NCBI GenBank assembly: GCA_005888635.1
Contig: VBAW01000023.1
Span: 54,174-118,173 of the forward strand
DNA: 64,000 nt
Reading direction: 5' to 3'
DNA from: Candidatus Bathyarchaeota archaeon
Lineage (GTDB): Archaea; Thermoproteota; Bathyarchaeia; 40CM-2-53-6
Both the position numbers and the translations under genes were made by a program. Below, one piece after another: positions 23,727-33,063 of the stretch (positions within the stretch are counted from its first letter, which is position 1; each line of letters starts with the position of its first letter). Below the pieces are notes generated by a model that had not been told where the DNA came from, did no database searches, and saw nothing but the letters and a program-made list of their open reading frames with translations.

Positions 23727-24847
23727 GAATCCTCATCGTCCATCCAAGGCTCAGCGTGAAAGGAGGGGGAGAACGTGTCGCAATACACTCGATCAAAGAG
23801 GCGTTGAGAGAAGGACATGAAGTGTATCTCGCATGTGAAGAGTTTGATGGCCATGAGTTCGAGGATTTTTTCGGAGTCCAAGGCCTGTTCACGGATGTCA
23901 GGATGCTCGCCTATCCCCCGTTCCGACCGGCGGTCCAGAGACTGGTCCTCTACCAGAGGCTGATCTATCACCAACTACGACTACGAAAGATTCTTTCCCA
24001 GAATCCCAAATTTGACGTCGTCTTGAACACGGCGGATGTGGCGAATCAGCCTGCCACGAAGTCGCATACTGTCCAATACTGCTATTTTCCCGAATACTTC
24101 AGCCACCTTGAATCAAACAGCGTCCACGGACTCTGGGAGACCTACTACCTTCCCGCTAGAGTGTTCTATCGATCCCGCGTCAGTCGTGTTGAACAACTCC
24201 TCGCCGTCTCCAATTTCACCCGGAGCTTTGTGAGAAAACGGTGGAACTGCGAATCCACGACCCTATACCCTCCATGTCCCATAGATCTCTATCAAGATCT
24301 GAAGGGTCCGAAAGAAGATCTCGTAACAACGATCGGGAGAATCGCTCCGGAGAAACGCATGGAGGTATTCCTAGAGATCGCACGAAGGCTCCCAAGCCTA
24401 AGGTTCGCAATCATCGGAAGCGTGGCCCCTGATCACGAGCCCTATTTCGAACGGCTGCTGGCGCGTGCTCCCGTCAACGCTTCATTCATCATAGCGCCCT
24501 TGAGGAAGGTGAGGGACATCATTGGGAGAGCGAAGGTGTACGTCCACTCCGCTCAGAACGAACACTTTGGCATTACCGTAGTAGAGGCGATGGCAGCTGG
24601 ATGTGTGCCCGTGGTTAACGACAGTGGGGGGCCCAGAGAGATCGTGACCAGTGATGTCGGCTTGCGATGGAAGACGCTCGAAGAGGCTGTTCACCAGATC
24701 TCTGCTCTGGCTAAGGACGAGGCCCTAAGAAGAAAACTATCGTCGGCCGCGGCTTCTTCTTCGAAGCAGTATGGACCTGAGGCCTTCGAATCTGGACTCA
24801 GAAAGGTCTTAGCACGTTACGAATCTCCCGAACGAGCCAAGCCCTAG
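23723..24847 (+). CDS. GT4-family glycosyltransferase
   Basis: 374 residues, two Rossmann (GT-B) domains. N-terminal ILIVHPRLSVKGGGERVA; C-terminal GRIAPEKRMEVFLEIARR, then SAQNEHFGITVVEAMAAGC, the retaining E-x7-E donor-binding motif, and VVNDSGGPREIV. Resembles ALG11-type mannosyltransferases in the shape of its N-terminal and central blocks; donor not certain. Confidence 0.88.
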   Translation: MRILIVHPRLSVKGGGERVAIHSIKEALREGHEVYLACEEFDGHEFEDFFGVQGLFTDVRMLAYPPFRPAVQRLVLYQRLIYHQLRLRKILSQNPKFDVVLNTADVANQPATKSHTVQYCYFPEYFSHLESNSVHGLWETYYLPARVFYRSRVSRVEQLLAVSNFTRSFVRKRWNCESTTLYPPCPIDLYQDLKGPKEDLVTTIGRIAPEKRMEVFLEIARRLPSLRFAIIGSVAPDHEPYFERLLARAPVNASFIIAPLRKVRDIIGRAKVYVHSAQNEHFGITVVEAMAAGCVPVVNDSGGPREIVTSDVGLRWKTLEEAVHQISALAKDEALRRKLSSAAASSSKQYGPEAFESGLRKVLARYESPERAKP

Positions 24848-25006
24848 TCTTCGTTGGGATCCGGAATCGAATACGAGATCGTGAAGTTCGAGAAGGAATG
24901 CGCGATGGCGAAAGTCCTTATTTTGACACATATGGATCCACGCAACAGGATGGCGCTGATCAGGCATTGAATACGATTGTCAGCTGTCAAGTAGGGGGCT
25001 GAGACG

Positions 25007-25471
25007 ATGTGTGAGTACCCGGACTTTGCAAACCTGAAACTGGATCCTCCCCACAGAAAGATTCTGAAGGACGAATTGAAACAATGGCACCGAGTGTACC
25101 TGCCTAAAGACGGCGTTGAAGGAACCGTTCTCGACGTTGGCGCAGGAAACGGCGAAACTGCCCAGTTCTTCCTAAACCACGGGGCCCAGCACGTCATCTG
25201 CGTAGAGCCCTACTCGGACCTTCTCACTCAAAATTTCGGCAAGGACAACCGCGTGACGATCGTACCAAAGGCTGTCAACTTGGTCAAAGTAGACTGTGAG
25301 GGCGGGGAAAGAAACATGGTGATAGAGGTCCACTTTCAGTATAGGTGGATGACGCTTAAACAGAGCGTGAACCTCAAGACCATACGGCTGGAAGAATACT
25401 GGGGAAACCCAGTCAGGAAAGCAGTGCTGAGAGTATTTCTGAGGGTGATGACTCTGATGAGACTAATTTGA
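25007..25471 (+). pseudogene. FkbM-like methyltransferase, internally shortened
   Basis: 154 residues in one open frame. Motif I (GTVLDVGAGNGETAQFF) and the acidic loop (VICVEP) are present, and the later block LVKVDCEGGE (motif VDxEGxE of FkbM proteins) is present, but the 50-60 residues that normally separate them are missing (KAVN runs straight into LVKVD). A short further loss after CEGGE is possible. The reading frame is kept, yet a folded enzyme seems unlikely. Confidence 0.6.
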
Positions 25472-25576
25472 TCTCTGACAAGAATTGGATTTTAGAATTC
25501 GTGAACTGGAAGCTCAAATAATAACCGACTGATTTCTAGAGTTCAAGGCACAGTTCAGACAGGTCCCCAGACGAAT

Positions 25577-26335
25577 TTGACGGTCACCAAGAACCACTCT
25601 GAAAGGGCTACAAGCCAACCTGAGAACGGTCGAAAGATCAGACCGGAGTCATTTTTCATTGACACCAACATCTCTGGCGCGAGAATAAGCGCCGTATGTA
25701 TCAGCCGCTATCCGGAAGATCTTTCGATTCCTGGTCTGCCATATCATAACTATACTGAGGGATGGAAGCCCTACGAGCACGAAAAAACAAAGGAACGCGT
25801 TTCATATTTGGCTGAAAGGCGAAACAGGGCCGTTGCTGAGACACTTGCTCTCCTCCCAGAAACAAAACACGTACTGATGGTCGATAGTTACTATCTCCAA
25901 CAGGGAGAACAGATCCGAAAACTCATCACGGAATACATCGAGATGAGTCTCTTGACTTATCGGACGGGCTGCATTCTTGGCGCCAGTTCCTGGATATATG
26001 ATAAGACGAGAATTCGGCCCAAGTACCGCTTTTACGATAGCTGGACCACTCCGGAGGGAGTGAATCTAAGGTTGAAGGAGGTCGAGAGAGATGGTGGGTT
26101 GCTTAGTGTAAAGGCCGTCGGTGGGTGCTATCTATTTCCCGTGTCGGTTTGGCAGAAGATTCGTTACGATGTCCCAGAAGACTTACACGGGTGTGAGCAC
26201 AACTGGTTGTGCGAGCACAGTGGATTGCCGGTTTTTCTCAGCCTAAACGAAAGAATGTGGCGAGAGCCAATAACATACCCCCGAGGTAAGAGAGTGAGGA
26301 TGAGTCTGCACTTGAGTAGACTGTTTAGGCGATAG
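25577..26335 (+). CDS. Possible glycosyltransferase-like protein of the glycosylation island
   Basis: 252 residues from TTG. Order of elements recalls GT-A folds: a start strand SAVCISRYPED, then a run to ETKHVLMVDSYY (strand ending in VDS, where a DxD would be expected but is not complete), a GCILGASSWIY block, and GGCYLFPVSVWQKI as in the acceptor region of GT2 proteins, then CEHNWLCEHSG. Family assignment is uncertain; the missing DxD argues for a divergent member. Confidence 0.5.
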   Translation: MTVTKNHSERATSQPENGRKIRPESFFIDTNISGARISAVCISRYPEDLSIPGLPYHNYTEGWKPYEHEKTKERVSYLAERRNRAVAETLALLPETKHVLMVDSYYLQQGEQIRKLITEYIEMSLLTYRTGCILGASSWIYDKTRIRPKYRFYDSWTTPEGVNLRLKEVERDGGLLSVKAVGGCYLFPVSVWQKIRYDVPEDLHGCEHNWLCEHSGLPVFLSLNERMWREPITYPRGKRVRMSLHLSRLFRR

Positions 26336-26374
26336 ACCAATCGTGTCTAGTTTTTCGGTTTCTTAGAGATGTCC

Positions 26375-27616
26375 CTAACCGACGACTTCTGGCTCAGGAA
26401 AAGGCACGATGAACTTTCCACCAGATTGCAGAAATTCTCGCTCTTTTTCGAGAATTTCATCCTTGAAGTTCCAGGCGAGCAACAAGGCATAGTCGGGCTT
26501 CGCTTTTCGAAACTCGTCCGGATGCATAATAGGGATTCGAACACCCGGAATGAACTTCCCTTGCTTGAATGGTGTGGTATCTATGACGAAGTCTAGGATC
26601 GAACGATCAATTGAGCAGTAATTTAGCAGAATTGTCGCCTTCGCAGGGGCCCCATACCCGACGATTTTCTTGCCGTCCTTCTTTAGTCTCCGCAAGAGAG
26701 CTACCAGCTCGCTCCTGAACTCCTTGGCGTGATTGGCGAACCGCTCAAGTGCGCGAAAATCGGCCTCTTTTTCTTCTGCTCCGAATGTCTGATCCAACAT
26801 ATCCTGTTGTTTGGGAAAAGCATCGAGATGTGCTGCGAGCCCTCGGATGGTCCCGCCGTGGATTGCAGGAAAGTGTTCGATGCCGACAAGTTCTAGCCCA
26901 TATCTTTCGAAGACCTGAGAGAGGGGCTTGAACCCAAAATACGAGAGATGTTCATGGTATACGATATCAAAATTGTAGTGGCGGAGTACGTCGACGACCC
27001 AAGGTACTTCGAAGGCAAATAGCCCTTTAGCGTCCAATAGCTCGCTGACGGATTCAACAAAACCGTTCAGATCGCCGACGTGCGAGACTACGTTGTTGGC
27101 TGTCACAACCCGAGCCTTGTTTCTTCCAATTCGCGCAACAGATTCGGAGCCAAAATACTCGTTGATAGTGGGGATCCCTTCGGCTTCAGCGCGAGTTGCG
27201 ATATTACGAGCGGGTTCGATTCCTAAGACCCCAGTACCTCGCTTTTTGAACGCCTTGAGGAGGGTCCCGTCGTTGCTTCCGATATCCACTACGAGGTCTT
27301 CGGCACTTAGCGCAAGCTTCCGCGTGAGCTGGTCTGCATATTTATCAAAGTGGACCAATGAAGTGTCTGCCGTAGCGGTTAGAAACGCGTAATCATCAAA
27401 CATTTCCCTTCTGTCGACGATGTCAGATAGCTGAATGAGTCTACAATTATCACAATAGAATATTCGCAACGGATATCTAGATTCAGGAGCTTGGACTTCG
27501 GAGTTCTGAACAGATAGGAACGAATTCGCCAGCGGTAGAAGACCGAGGTCGAATCCAAGTCGTAACCGGCTACTACCGCAAGCTCTGCAGCTGGGTTCGA
27601 TATCAGGGGGTGTCAT
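26375..27616 (-). CDS. NDP-sugar C-methyltransferase (TylC3/NovU-like)
   Basis: 413 residues in three parts: N-terminal zinc-binding domain (CRACGSSRLRL and CDNCRLIQL), SAM-binding core (DLVVDIGSNDGTLLKAFKKR, ANNVVSHVGDLN), and C-terminal domain (GYGAPAKATILLNYC, with DFVIDTTPFKQGKFIPG). This layout is that of sugar C-methyltransferases acting on 4-keto NDP-sugars. The catalytic His-rich block YHEHLSYF is present. Fits an adjacent deoxysugar pathway. Confidence 0.87.
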   Translation of the reverse strand: MTPPDIEPSCRACGSSRLRLGFDLGLLPLANSFLSVQNSEVQAPESRYPLRIFYCDNCRLIQLSDIVDRREMFDDYAFLTATADTSLVHFDKYADQLTRKLALSAEDLVVDIGSNDGTLLKAFKKRGTGVLGIEPARNIATRAEAEGIPTINEYFGSESVARIGRNKARVVTANNVVSHVGDLNGFVESVSELLDAKGLFAFEVPWVVDVLRHYNFDIVYHEHLSYFGFKPLSQVFERYGLELVGIEHFPAIHGGTIRGLAAHLDAFPKQQDMLDQTFGAEEKEADFRALERFANHAKEFRSELVALLRRLKKDGKKIVGYGAPAKATILLNYCSIDRSILDFVIDTTPFKQGKFIPGVRIPIMHPDEFRKAKPDYALLLAWNFKDEILEKEREFLQSGGKFIVPFPEPEVVG

Positions 27617-27938
27617 TGCTCTTTACTAAGTCGCGTTGCACTTCTAGACTCTGCATCTTTGGCTGTGAACCTTTCGCTGAAGCCTCCAATGAGCCAGGTT
27701 TGCTTTAGAGAGCGACAGAGGTTACCTCGAGGTTCGCTTGGAGAGACGGGTACTCAATCGGACAAATACCCGTCTGGGTCTGTCCCAAACGTTCCATGCA
27801 ATAGTAACGCGCGCCCCTGGTGCGCACTTTTTGGATATTCGAAACATCGTCCGAACTCAGGAATGCTTGATTTCGGATCCGGTATTTGTGACAATAGCGA
27901 GTTCTTTTTAATATTCGTCGGAACAACAACGTTTTGTC
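27617..27938. other. Intergenic gap of 322 bp
   Basis: Divergent gap between the C-methyltransferase and the RmlC-like gene. A TATA-like box is seen near 27905. No conserved gene or RNA is recognised. Confidence 0.4.
27905..27913 (+). promoter_or_regulatory. TATA-like box for RmlC-like gene
   Basis: TTTTTAATA 26 bases before the ATG at 27939, which points to a leaderless transcript. Confidence 0.5.
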
Positions 27939-28430
27939 ATGCTGCCTGGTGTGAGTGTTCATGAAATTAACAAGTTAATCGACGAACGAGGATTTCTCGC
28001 GGAAATCCTGCGAGAAGACTGGAAGGACGTGATGGGGGATGATAAGATTGCTCAAGCGAACTTGTCTTTCAGCTATCCAGGAACGATTAGGGCCTGGCAC
28101 AGGCACAACAGAGGTCAAGTTGACCGCTTGATTGTGCTGCAGGGCTCGATGAAGATATGTGCCTACGATGACAAGAAAGGATCGGCGACACAAGGTTCTC
28201 TTGAAGAAATCACGGTTAGCGAAGAGAGGCTTCAGGTGGTTCGGATACCAGGTCATTACTGGCATGGTACCAAGACATTGGGCGTCAAACCCTCGGTTAC
28301 ACTCTATTGCGTAAACCGTCTATACGATCCCAAGAACCCTGACGAAGAACGAAGAGCCTGGGACGACCCATCCATTCTTGACCCCAAGACTAGGGAGCCC
28401 TTTGATTGGAACAAACTACCTTTCAGGTAG
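27939..28430 (+). CDS. dTDP-4-dehydrorhamnose 3,5-epimerase-like cupin
   Basis: 163 residues, cupin fold. Family blocks: DERGFLAEILREDW, QANLSFSYPGTIRAWHRHNR (the His of the catalytic pair), DRLIVLQGSMKICAYD and a VRIPGHYWHGTKTLG block. RmlC proteins are about 180 residues; this is a shorter relative, so epimerase activity on dTDP-4-keto-6-deoxyglucose is likely but not certain. It stands near an intact thymidylyltransferase and broken rmlB and rmlD. Confidence 0.8.
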   Translation: MLPGVSVHEINKLIDERGFLAEILREDWKDVMGDDKIAQANLSFSYPGTIRAWHRHNRGQVDRLIVLQGSMKICAYDDKKGSATQGSLEEITVSEERLQVVRIPGHYWHGTKTLGVKPSVTLYCVNRLYDPKNPDEERRAWDDPSILDPKTREPFDWNKLPFR

Positions 28431-28522
28431 TACCCGATTGTGAGATCCCTGCTGAAAACTCGGCTCTTGGTCATTTCTTGTCGCGTTATTGTCGGGTCGT
28501 GTAAATTCGAGCACTCTTTTCA

Positions 28523-29041
28523 TCATAGGGCTATTTCCCACTCATGCCGGACTTTCGGCAAACGTATTCGTTTGAAAAACCTGGCCTTCCGACCACTTAC
28601 CAAAAAAGGAAACAAATCATACGAGTTGACGTGCGCTTCAACACCGACCGGTCTGATTATCCACAAGTGAGCGCCGAGCTCTCTAGTTCTAATCGCAAGG
28701 CGTATGCCTTGGAGCGCCACTCTCCATTGCCTGTAACTGGAGAGGGCGAGCAAATTACGGAATAATTCTCGCTTGAACCCATCGTCGACCGGGAAACGAA
28801 TGTTTGCCGAATCCCCAACTCTCCTTATCTCGCTTATGGCGAGGGAAGGGAACGCAATGTGCTCAAGAACGTGCCAACAACGAACATAATTGAAGGCCTT
28901 GTCGATGAAGGGCAAGTAATGAGCATCCGCCATGATATTCAGCTGTGATTTCACTCCTGTTTGTGTGCGAAAATCAACATCAAGGCGAACATCCCCCCAT
29001 TCGTCTGGGCCGCAACCAACATTTAGAGTCGGCTTGGTCAT
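28523..29041 (-). CDS. SAM-dependent methyltransferase, type 11-like
   Basis: 172 residues from ATG 29041; a longer frame reaches 29182, but motif I starts right after this ATG (MTKPTLNVGCGPDEWGDVRL). Post-motif blocks: DAHYLPFIDKAFNYVRCWHV (motif II/III) and LEHI. Shorter than usual at the C-terminus. Probably modifies a sugar or lipid intermediate of the island. Confidence 0.72.
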   Translation of the reverse strand: MTKPTLNVGCGPDEWGDVRLDVDFRTQTGVKSQLNIMADAHYLPFIDKAFNYVRCWHVLEHIAFPSLAISEIRRVGDSANIRFPVDDGFKRELFRNLLALSSYRQWRVALQGIRLAIRTRELGAHLWIIRPVGVEAHVNSYDLFPFLVSGRKARFFKRIRLPKVRHEWEIAL

Positions 29042-29252
29042 AGATTCGCCCTCATGCTCACTCCATGCCGACAGACTTCGATCGTGTGATCTTTCCTGCG
29101 CGGATCGGATTCCTGCTTTCTGAACAGAGAATCTCAAATCTGCCCTGACGCTCATCTGTCGGTTGCATTTTGAAAGGGACAATTCTTCTTATTATCATCG
29201 GTGCAAATCCAGCGACAGCAGAATGGTCCGATTTGACTGGACAAATAGCAAA

Positions 29253-30206
29253 ATGCTCTCAATAATTATCGTTGCCTGGAACTGCCAGGAAGAAGTCATG
29301 AATTGCCTTCGATCGCTTGCAGAATTGAGGGACTTGTCACTGGACCTGCAGACTCTCGTCGTGGACAACGGTTCAGAAGACGGCACAAGGCAGTCCTTGG
29401 AGGCTTCTTCATCAAGGTTCACAAACATAGGACTTGAGGTAACCTACAATTCTCGGAATGTCGGGTTGTCAAGTGCGACGCAACAGGCATATCGCAAAGC
29501 TCACGGCAGTTGGATACTCTTGTGCAATCCCGACGTTACATTCAACGCGAACTTGGGCCAAATGGTTGCTTACGGGATCTCGCATCCGGACGAAATGATA
29601 ACCGCAGATATGGTTAACAACGACGGAACATTGCAAAGAGTGATTCACAGACGGTTCGCCACCATCACTCGCGTCTTCTTCGACTTTGCGACGGTGGGAA
29701 CATACCTAGATGAGAAGTTCATGAACCACTTGGTCCGGAGAAACTATAGTTACCAAAACGAATTACTTCCCTCCGTCGCAGTTATCGAACAGCCGGGTGC
29801 AAGCTTTCTACTTTTCAACCGTGGCGTGATCGAAAAGCTTGGATTCATATTTGATTTAGCTCTCCCGGTCTGGTGGAATGATGTGGATCTGGCTAGGAGA
29901 GCTGAGAGGGCGGGAATACAAAGAATTCTTCTTTCAGAAGTGAGAGTCAAACACGGTCTGGGTCGTAGCGGTTCAAAGAAAATGCCTAGTGGAACGCAAT
30001 GGCGCATATTCTGCAGAAGCATGTTATTCTACGCGCGGAAGTGGAAGATGCACCCTCATCTATTGCAGCTACTGTTTTGCGCAGATGCAATCCTCACCGT
30101 TCCTCTCTCTGCGATCGTCCAAGGCAGATCCCATGGCATTTTTAGAGTACTGAGACGTTCGATCCCGCGGGCGGCAGCGCAGATGAGCGGCGTCTTGGGA
30201 GCATAG
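29253..30206 (+). CDS. GT2 glycosyltransferase (rhamnosyltransferase-like)
   Basis: 317 residues from ATG 29253, chosen because the GT-A fold begins there (MLSIIIVAWNC); the frame opens 30 codons earlier. Motifs: LVVDNGSEDGTRQSL, RNVGLSSATQQAY, ILLCNPDVTFN (the DxD position reads NPD-V, common in this subfamily), EQPGASFLLF, and WWNDVDLARRAERAG. Similar to WbbL-type rhamnosyltransferases, matching the rml genes nearby. Confidence 0.85.
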   Translation: MLSIIIVAWNCQEEVMNCLRSLAELRDLSLDLQTLVVDNGSEDGTRQSLEASSSRFTNIGLEVTYNSRNVGLSSATQQAYRKAHGSWILLCNPDVTFNANLGQMVAYGISHPDEMITADMVNNDGTLQRVIHRRFATITRVFFDFATVGTYLDEKFMNHLVRRNYSYQNELLPSVAVIEQPGASFLLFNRGVIEKLGFIFDLALPVWWNDVDLARRAERAGIQRILLSEVRVKHGLGRSGSKKMPSGTQWRIFCRSMLFYARKWKMHPHLLQLLFCADAILTVPLSAIVQGRSHGIFRVLRRSIPRAAAQMSGVLGA

Positions 30207-30273
30207 GCAGATCTTCACAAGTCACATGGACGTGTGCTCCTCATCTCTCGCCGTAAGATGAAGATCTATAATC

Positions 30274-31030
30274 TCAAGAATTGTCTTGAGGTTCTGGCTG
30301 TTTCTTCATCTGGTTGATTCCTTCTTCGGCGGTGAGAAATCGCATTCCGAGAATCTTCTCAGCTTTGTCTATCCGCAAGCAACAGTTCTTCGGCCTTTGT
30401 GCAATTTGGTGGAACTCGCTGCTGAAGACAGGTTGGACAAGGCTTGTCGGATAGCCCAAGGCTTGAGACAGTTTGATCGCGAACTCGTAGCGGCTCAGGC
30501 AAGATCTTCCGGCGGTGTGAAATATGCCGTTTTGGCGACTCTTTGTGAGTCGCAGGAGTGCTTCAGCTAAGTTGTCAGCGATTTGATAGCTGGGACACGA
30601 CTCTCTCCGAAGCAAGTTTCGTCGTCGAATAATGGTTAAGAGGATTCGGAGTGTCTAATTCGGTATAGTGCCCGTATGTCCCATCGAACACGGAGTCTGT
30701 GGAGATGTGTAAGAGTCGAGCGTTGTTTTTCTCGGCAGCTTCGGCGAGGTTTCTCGCTCCGCCAACGTTAACGCTCTCGGCCTCTTCCTTGTGGGTCTCG
30801 CAATAATCAACGTTTGTTAGGGCGGCTGCGTTCACAATGATCTTCGGCCGAACCTCTCTGATCAAACGAAGCGTGGCATCGCGATCGGTTATCTCAAGTT
30901 GTGACGAGTTTGGAAATGGAGATTTTCGTGTATTATGAGTCAGATAAGGTTCGAAGTCATGGCTGGTAGCCATAGAAGCGAGTCTTGACCCTACGAGGCC
31001 GGTGGAGCCAATAATAAGAAGCCTGTCCAA
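30274..31030 (-). pseudogene. rmlD: Broken dTDP-4-dehydrorhamnose reductase (rmlD)
   Basis: N-terminal part 30575-31030: MDRLLIIGSTGLVGSRLA (NAD motif), IIVNAAALTNVDYCE, LLHISTDSVFDG, and the catalytic Y-x-x-x-K as HYSTTKLASERVV; it then runs out of frame and stops. The C-terminal part continues in another frame from about 30615: SCPSYQIADNLAEALLRL, then GRSCLSRYEFA. The 50-60 residues between ERVV and the PSY block are absent. Total is about 90% of the normal length minus this segment, so the enzyme is not functional as a single chain. Confidence 0.75.
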
Positions 31031-31120
31031 GAGCAGATTCAGTTCCGCAAAGTAGACTTTTCAAGCTTGAGCCAGGCCGCTATACTTGGAGGCCATAATC
31101 TTACAGACTGTTGCCGGTAG

Positions 31121-31965
31121 GTGCCGTTCTTGCAAGATATGATTGTCACTGGTGGTCTTGGGTTCATCGGAAGCAACTTTATCCATCATATGATCCATTC
31201 CCGACGAGATTTCAGAATCACAAACGTGGATTTCAAGGGGTTTGGAAGCAATCCGGCTAACGTCGGAGAGCTCAAGAGGAACAATCGTTACCGATTCGTG
31301 GAAGGGGATATTGCCGATTATACGTTCGTACGCAAGATTCTGAAAAACGCGCGGATAGTGGTGAATTTTGCAGCGGAGACTCATGTGGACAGAAGCATCG
31401 CCAATCCGGCACCATTCTTCGAGAGCAACACTAAGGGAGCCTTCAATCTGCTTCGAGCAGCCTATGAGAGAAATGTCGACAAACTCGTGCATATCTCCAC
31501 TGACGAAATCTATGGAGCTATCGACTCCGGGTCGTTCGATGAGAGAAGCCAATGAAGGGAAAGGAGATTCCGCTGTATGGGGGAGGAGGACAGATTCGAG
31601 ATTGGATCTATGTAGATGATTTTTGTGATGCCATCGAAATAGCCGTTGAACGGGCTATCCCCGGTCAGACATACAATATCTCCGCTGGAAATGAATCGAC
31701 CAACAAGGCGGTGGTAGAGAGGCTGATGGAGCTACTCGGGGGGCCCAATGTTAAATTGGTTGACGTTGAGGATAGACCCGGCCACGACTTCAGGTATAGC
31801 TTGAACTCGAATAAGGCGCGGCAGAGCCTTGGCTGGAAACCAAGTCATTCATTTGATGAAGGGTTGGCATTGACCGTGAAGTGGTATCGAGAAAATGTCT
31901 CTTGGTGGAAACCACTAGCCACCAAGAAGGTCCTAGCGGAAACTCCTTGGAAGGAAAGGTGGTAG
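31121..31965 (+). pseudogene. rmlB: Broken dTDP-glucose 4,6-dehydratase (rmlB)
   Basis: N-terminal frame 31121-31555: DMIVTGGLGFIGSNFIHH, NFAAETHVDRSI, HISTDEIYGAIDSGSFDERS, then a stop. The C-terminal frame 31552-31965 begins GKEIPLYGGGGQIRDWIYVD and ends with the usual DVEDRPGHDFRYSLNSNKAR and LGWKPSHSFDEGL. The segment that would hold the catalytic Y-x-x-x-K and the sugar contacts, about 55-60 residues, is missing, and the frames differ. Inactive as read. Confidence 0.78.
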
Positions 31966-31984
31966 ACCCCAATGGTCGTAGTCT

Positions 31985-32521
31985 TCAGGTGTCGCCTTCG
32001 GTTACGGGGAAGCTCTTTATGCCCATTTTCCTAGGAAGCCCGACGTACTGTCCTTCCAGCAGAGCATTAGCCTTGTCCAGGATCTCCTTAAGCTCGTTTT
32101 TGTCTTCTAAACTCATCGTCTCCTGCCGTTCGAGCAACTTGGCTAGCCCTCGGACTGTAAGGATCCAGAGGGGCAAGAATACTTCCTTTTCTTTTCCAAT
32201 GGTCTTATACACGTAGGGATTGGCCTCGGTTTGCACAGATGCGTCGGCGGCGAATGCTGCAGTTCTCTTCATGTGGTATAGTCCCGCGGTAATACCAACT
32301 GGTATTGCTACAACTAGCCCGACGATGGTAAAGACGGTAAGGCTAGGAAAGATCCCTGGAAAAAGATACTTGTTGTCCTGGACGCCGAGCCTGAACAACA
32401 CTATGATATTACTGGCGAAACCGATAAAGAAAGCTAGGTAGAGGTTGTAACCCGTTCTGAAATAGAACCAAGCACGAAACAGTAATTTCGGGAAGTTCAA
32501 CTCTTCGTCACGAAAGCTCAA
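31985..32521 (-). CDS. Two-helix membrane protein
   Basis: 178 residues. Hydrophobic segments about 27-45 and 58-82, then a soluble C-terminal part with a coiled helix (LEDKNELKEILDKANALLEG). Not recognised. Just after rmlB on the other strand; no link to glycosylation is visible in its sequence. Confidence 0.65.
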   Translation of the reverse strand: MSFRDEELNFPKLLFRAWFYFRTGYNLYLAFFIGFASNIIVLFRLGVQDNKYLFPGIFPSLTVFTIVGLVVAIPVGITAGLYHMKRTAAFAADASVQTEANPYVYKTIGKEKEVFLPLWILTVRGLAKLLERQETMSLEDKNELKEILDKANALLEGQYVGLPRKMGIKSFPVTEGDT

Positions 32522-32571
32522 CTCGAAGAATCCTTATATCAATATGTGGCGAAATCACGTTTGTCGAGTCG

Positions 32572-32940
32572 ATGCAAAAGCGTCTCTTTCTCCTGCCCCT
32601 GATCTGGGGCGCTTACGGAATAGGCGAAGTGTTGATACTCAATTATCTCTTCGGACCGGTAGCGTCCGCGAGCGTATCATATCCTGCAAACGACAAGCCA
32701 ATAGGCGGCTCATACCTTCCCGTCCTCTTCTTCAACTTCGGTACGCTAATCGCATTGATCGGCTTCAGCCTCTATTCTCTTGGAATCTGGGATATCGACC
32801 TCTCAAACCGCAAAGTGAAGACAGACATCGCCACACTCGCGGTGATGTTCGTGAGTGGAGTGCTTATTCTCTCCTCTGCCCTGTTTCTCTTTCCCCTAAC
32901 AGCGGCCTTGGTCTATTTTCTCGCCACAAACATTGAGTGA
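32572..32940 (+). CDS. Three-helix membrane protein
   Basis: 122 residues. Hydrophobic stretches near 5-25, 43-68 and 84-118. No charged catalytic motif. Divergent from the gene at 31985. Function unknown. Confidence 0.62.
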   Translation: MQKRLFLLPLIWGAYGIGEVLILNYLFGPVASASVSYPANDKPIGGSYLPVLFFNFGTLIALIGFSLYSLGIWDIDLSNRKVKTDIATLAVMFVSGVLILSSALFLFPLTAALVYFLATNIE

Positions 32941-33063
32941 CCGCATCAATACTCAGAACAAGCAGTTGTAGCCTGACGGGGAACCACGCACCGAGCAGGG
33001 CTTTCATGCCAATGCGGAGCGATCGGAGGTAATCCTTAGCTAGGGAGACAGGTGATTTAGAGA

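Noticed and set aside
24854..24970. In-frame run EIVKFEKECAMAKVLILTH before the shortened FkbM gene
   Set aside because: Could be a gene remnant, but it is too short and has no family match that I can support.
26520..26545. tRNA-arm-like GGGATTCGAACACCCGG
   Set aside because: Lies inside the C-methyltransferase gene; no cloverleaf can be drawn around it.
27659..27964. 101-codon plus frame before the RmlC-like gene
   Set aside because: No motif, covers the promoter of the RmlC-like gene, composition like non-coding sequence.
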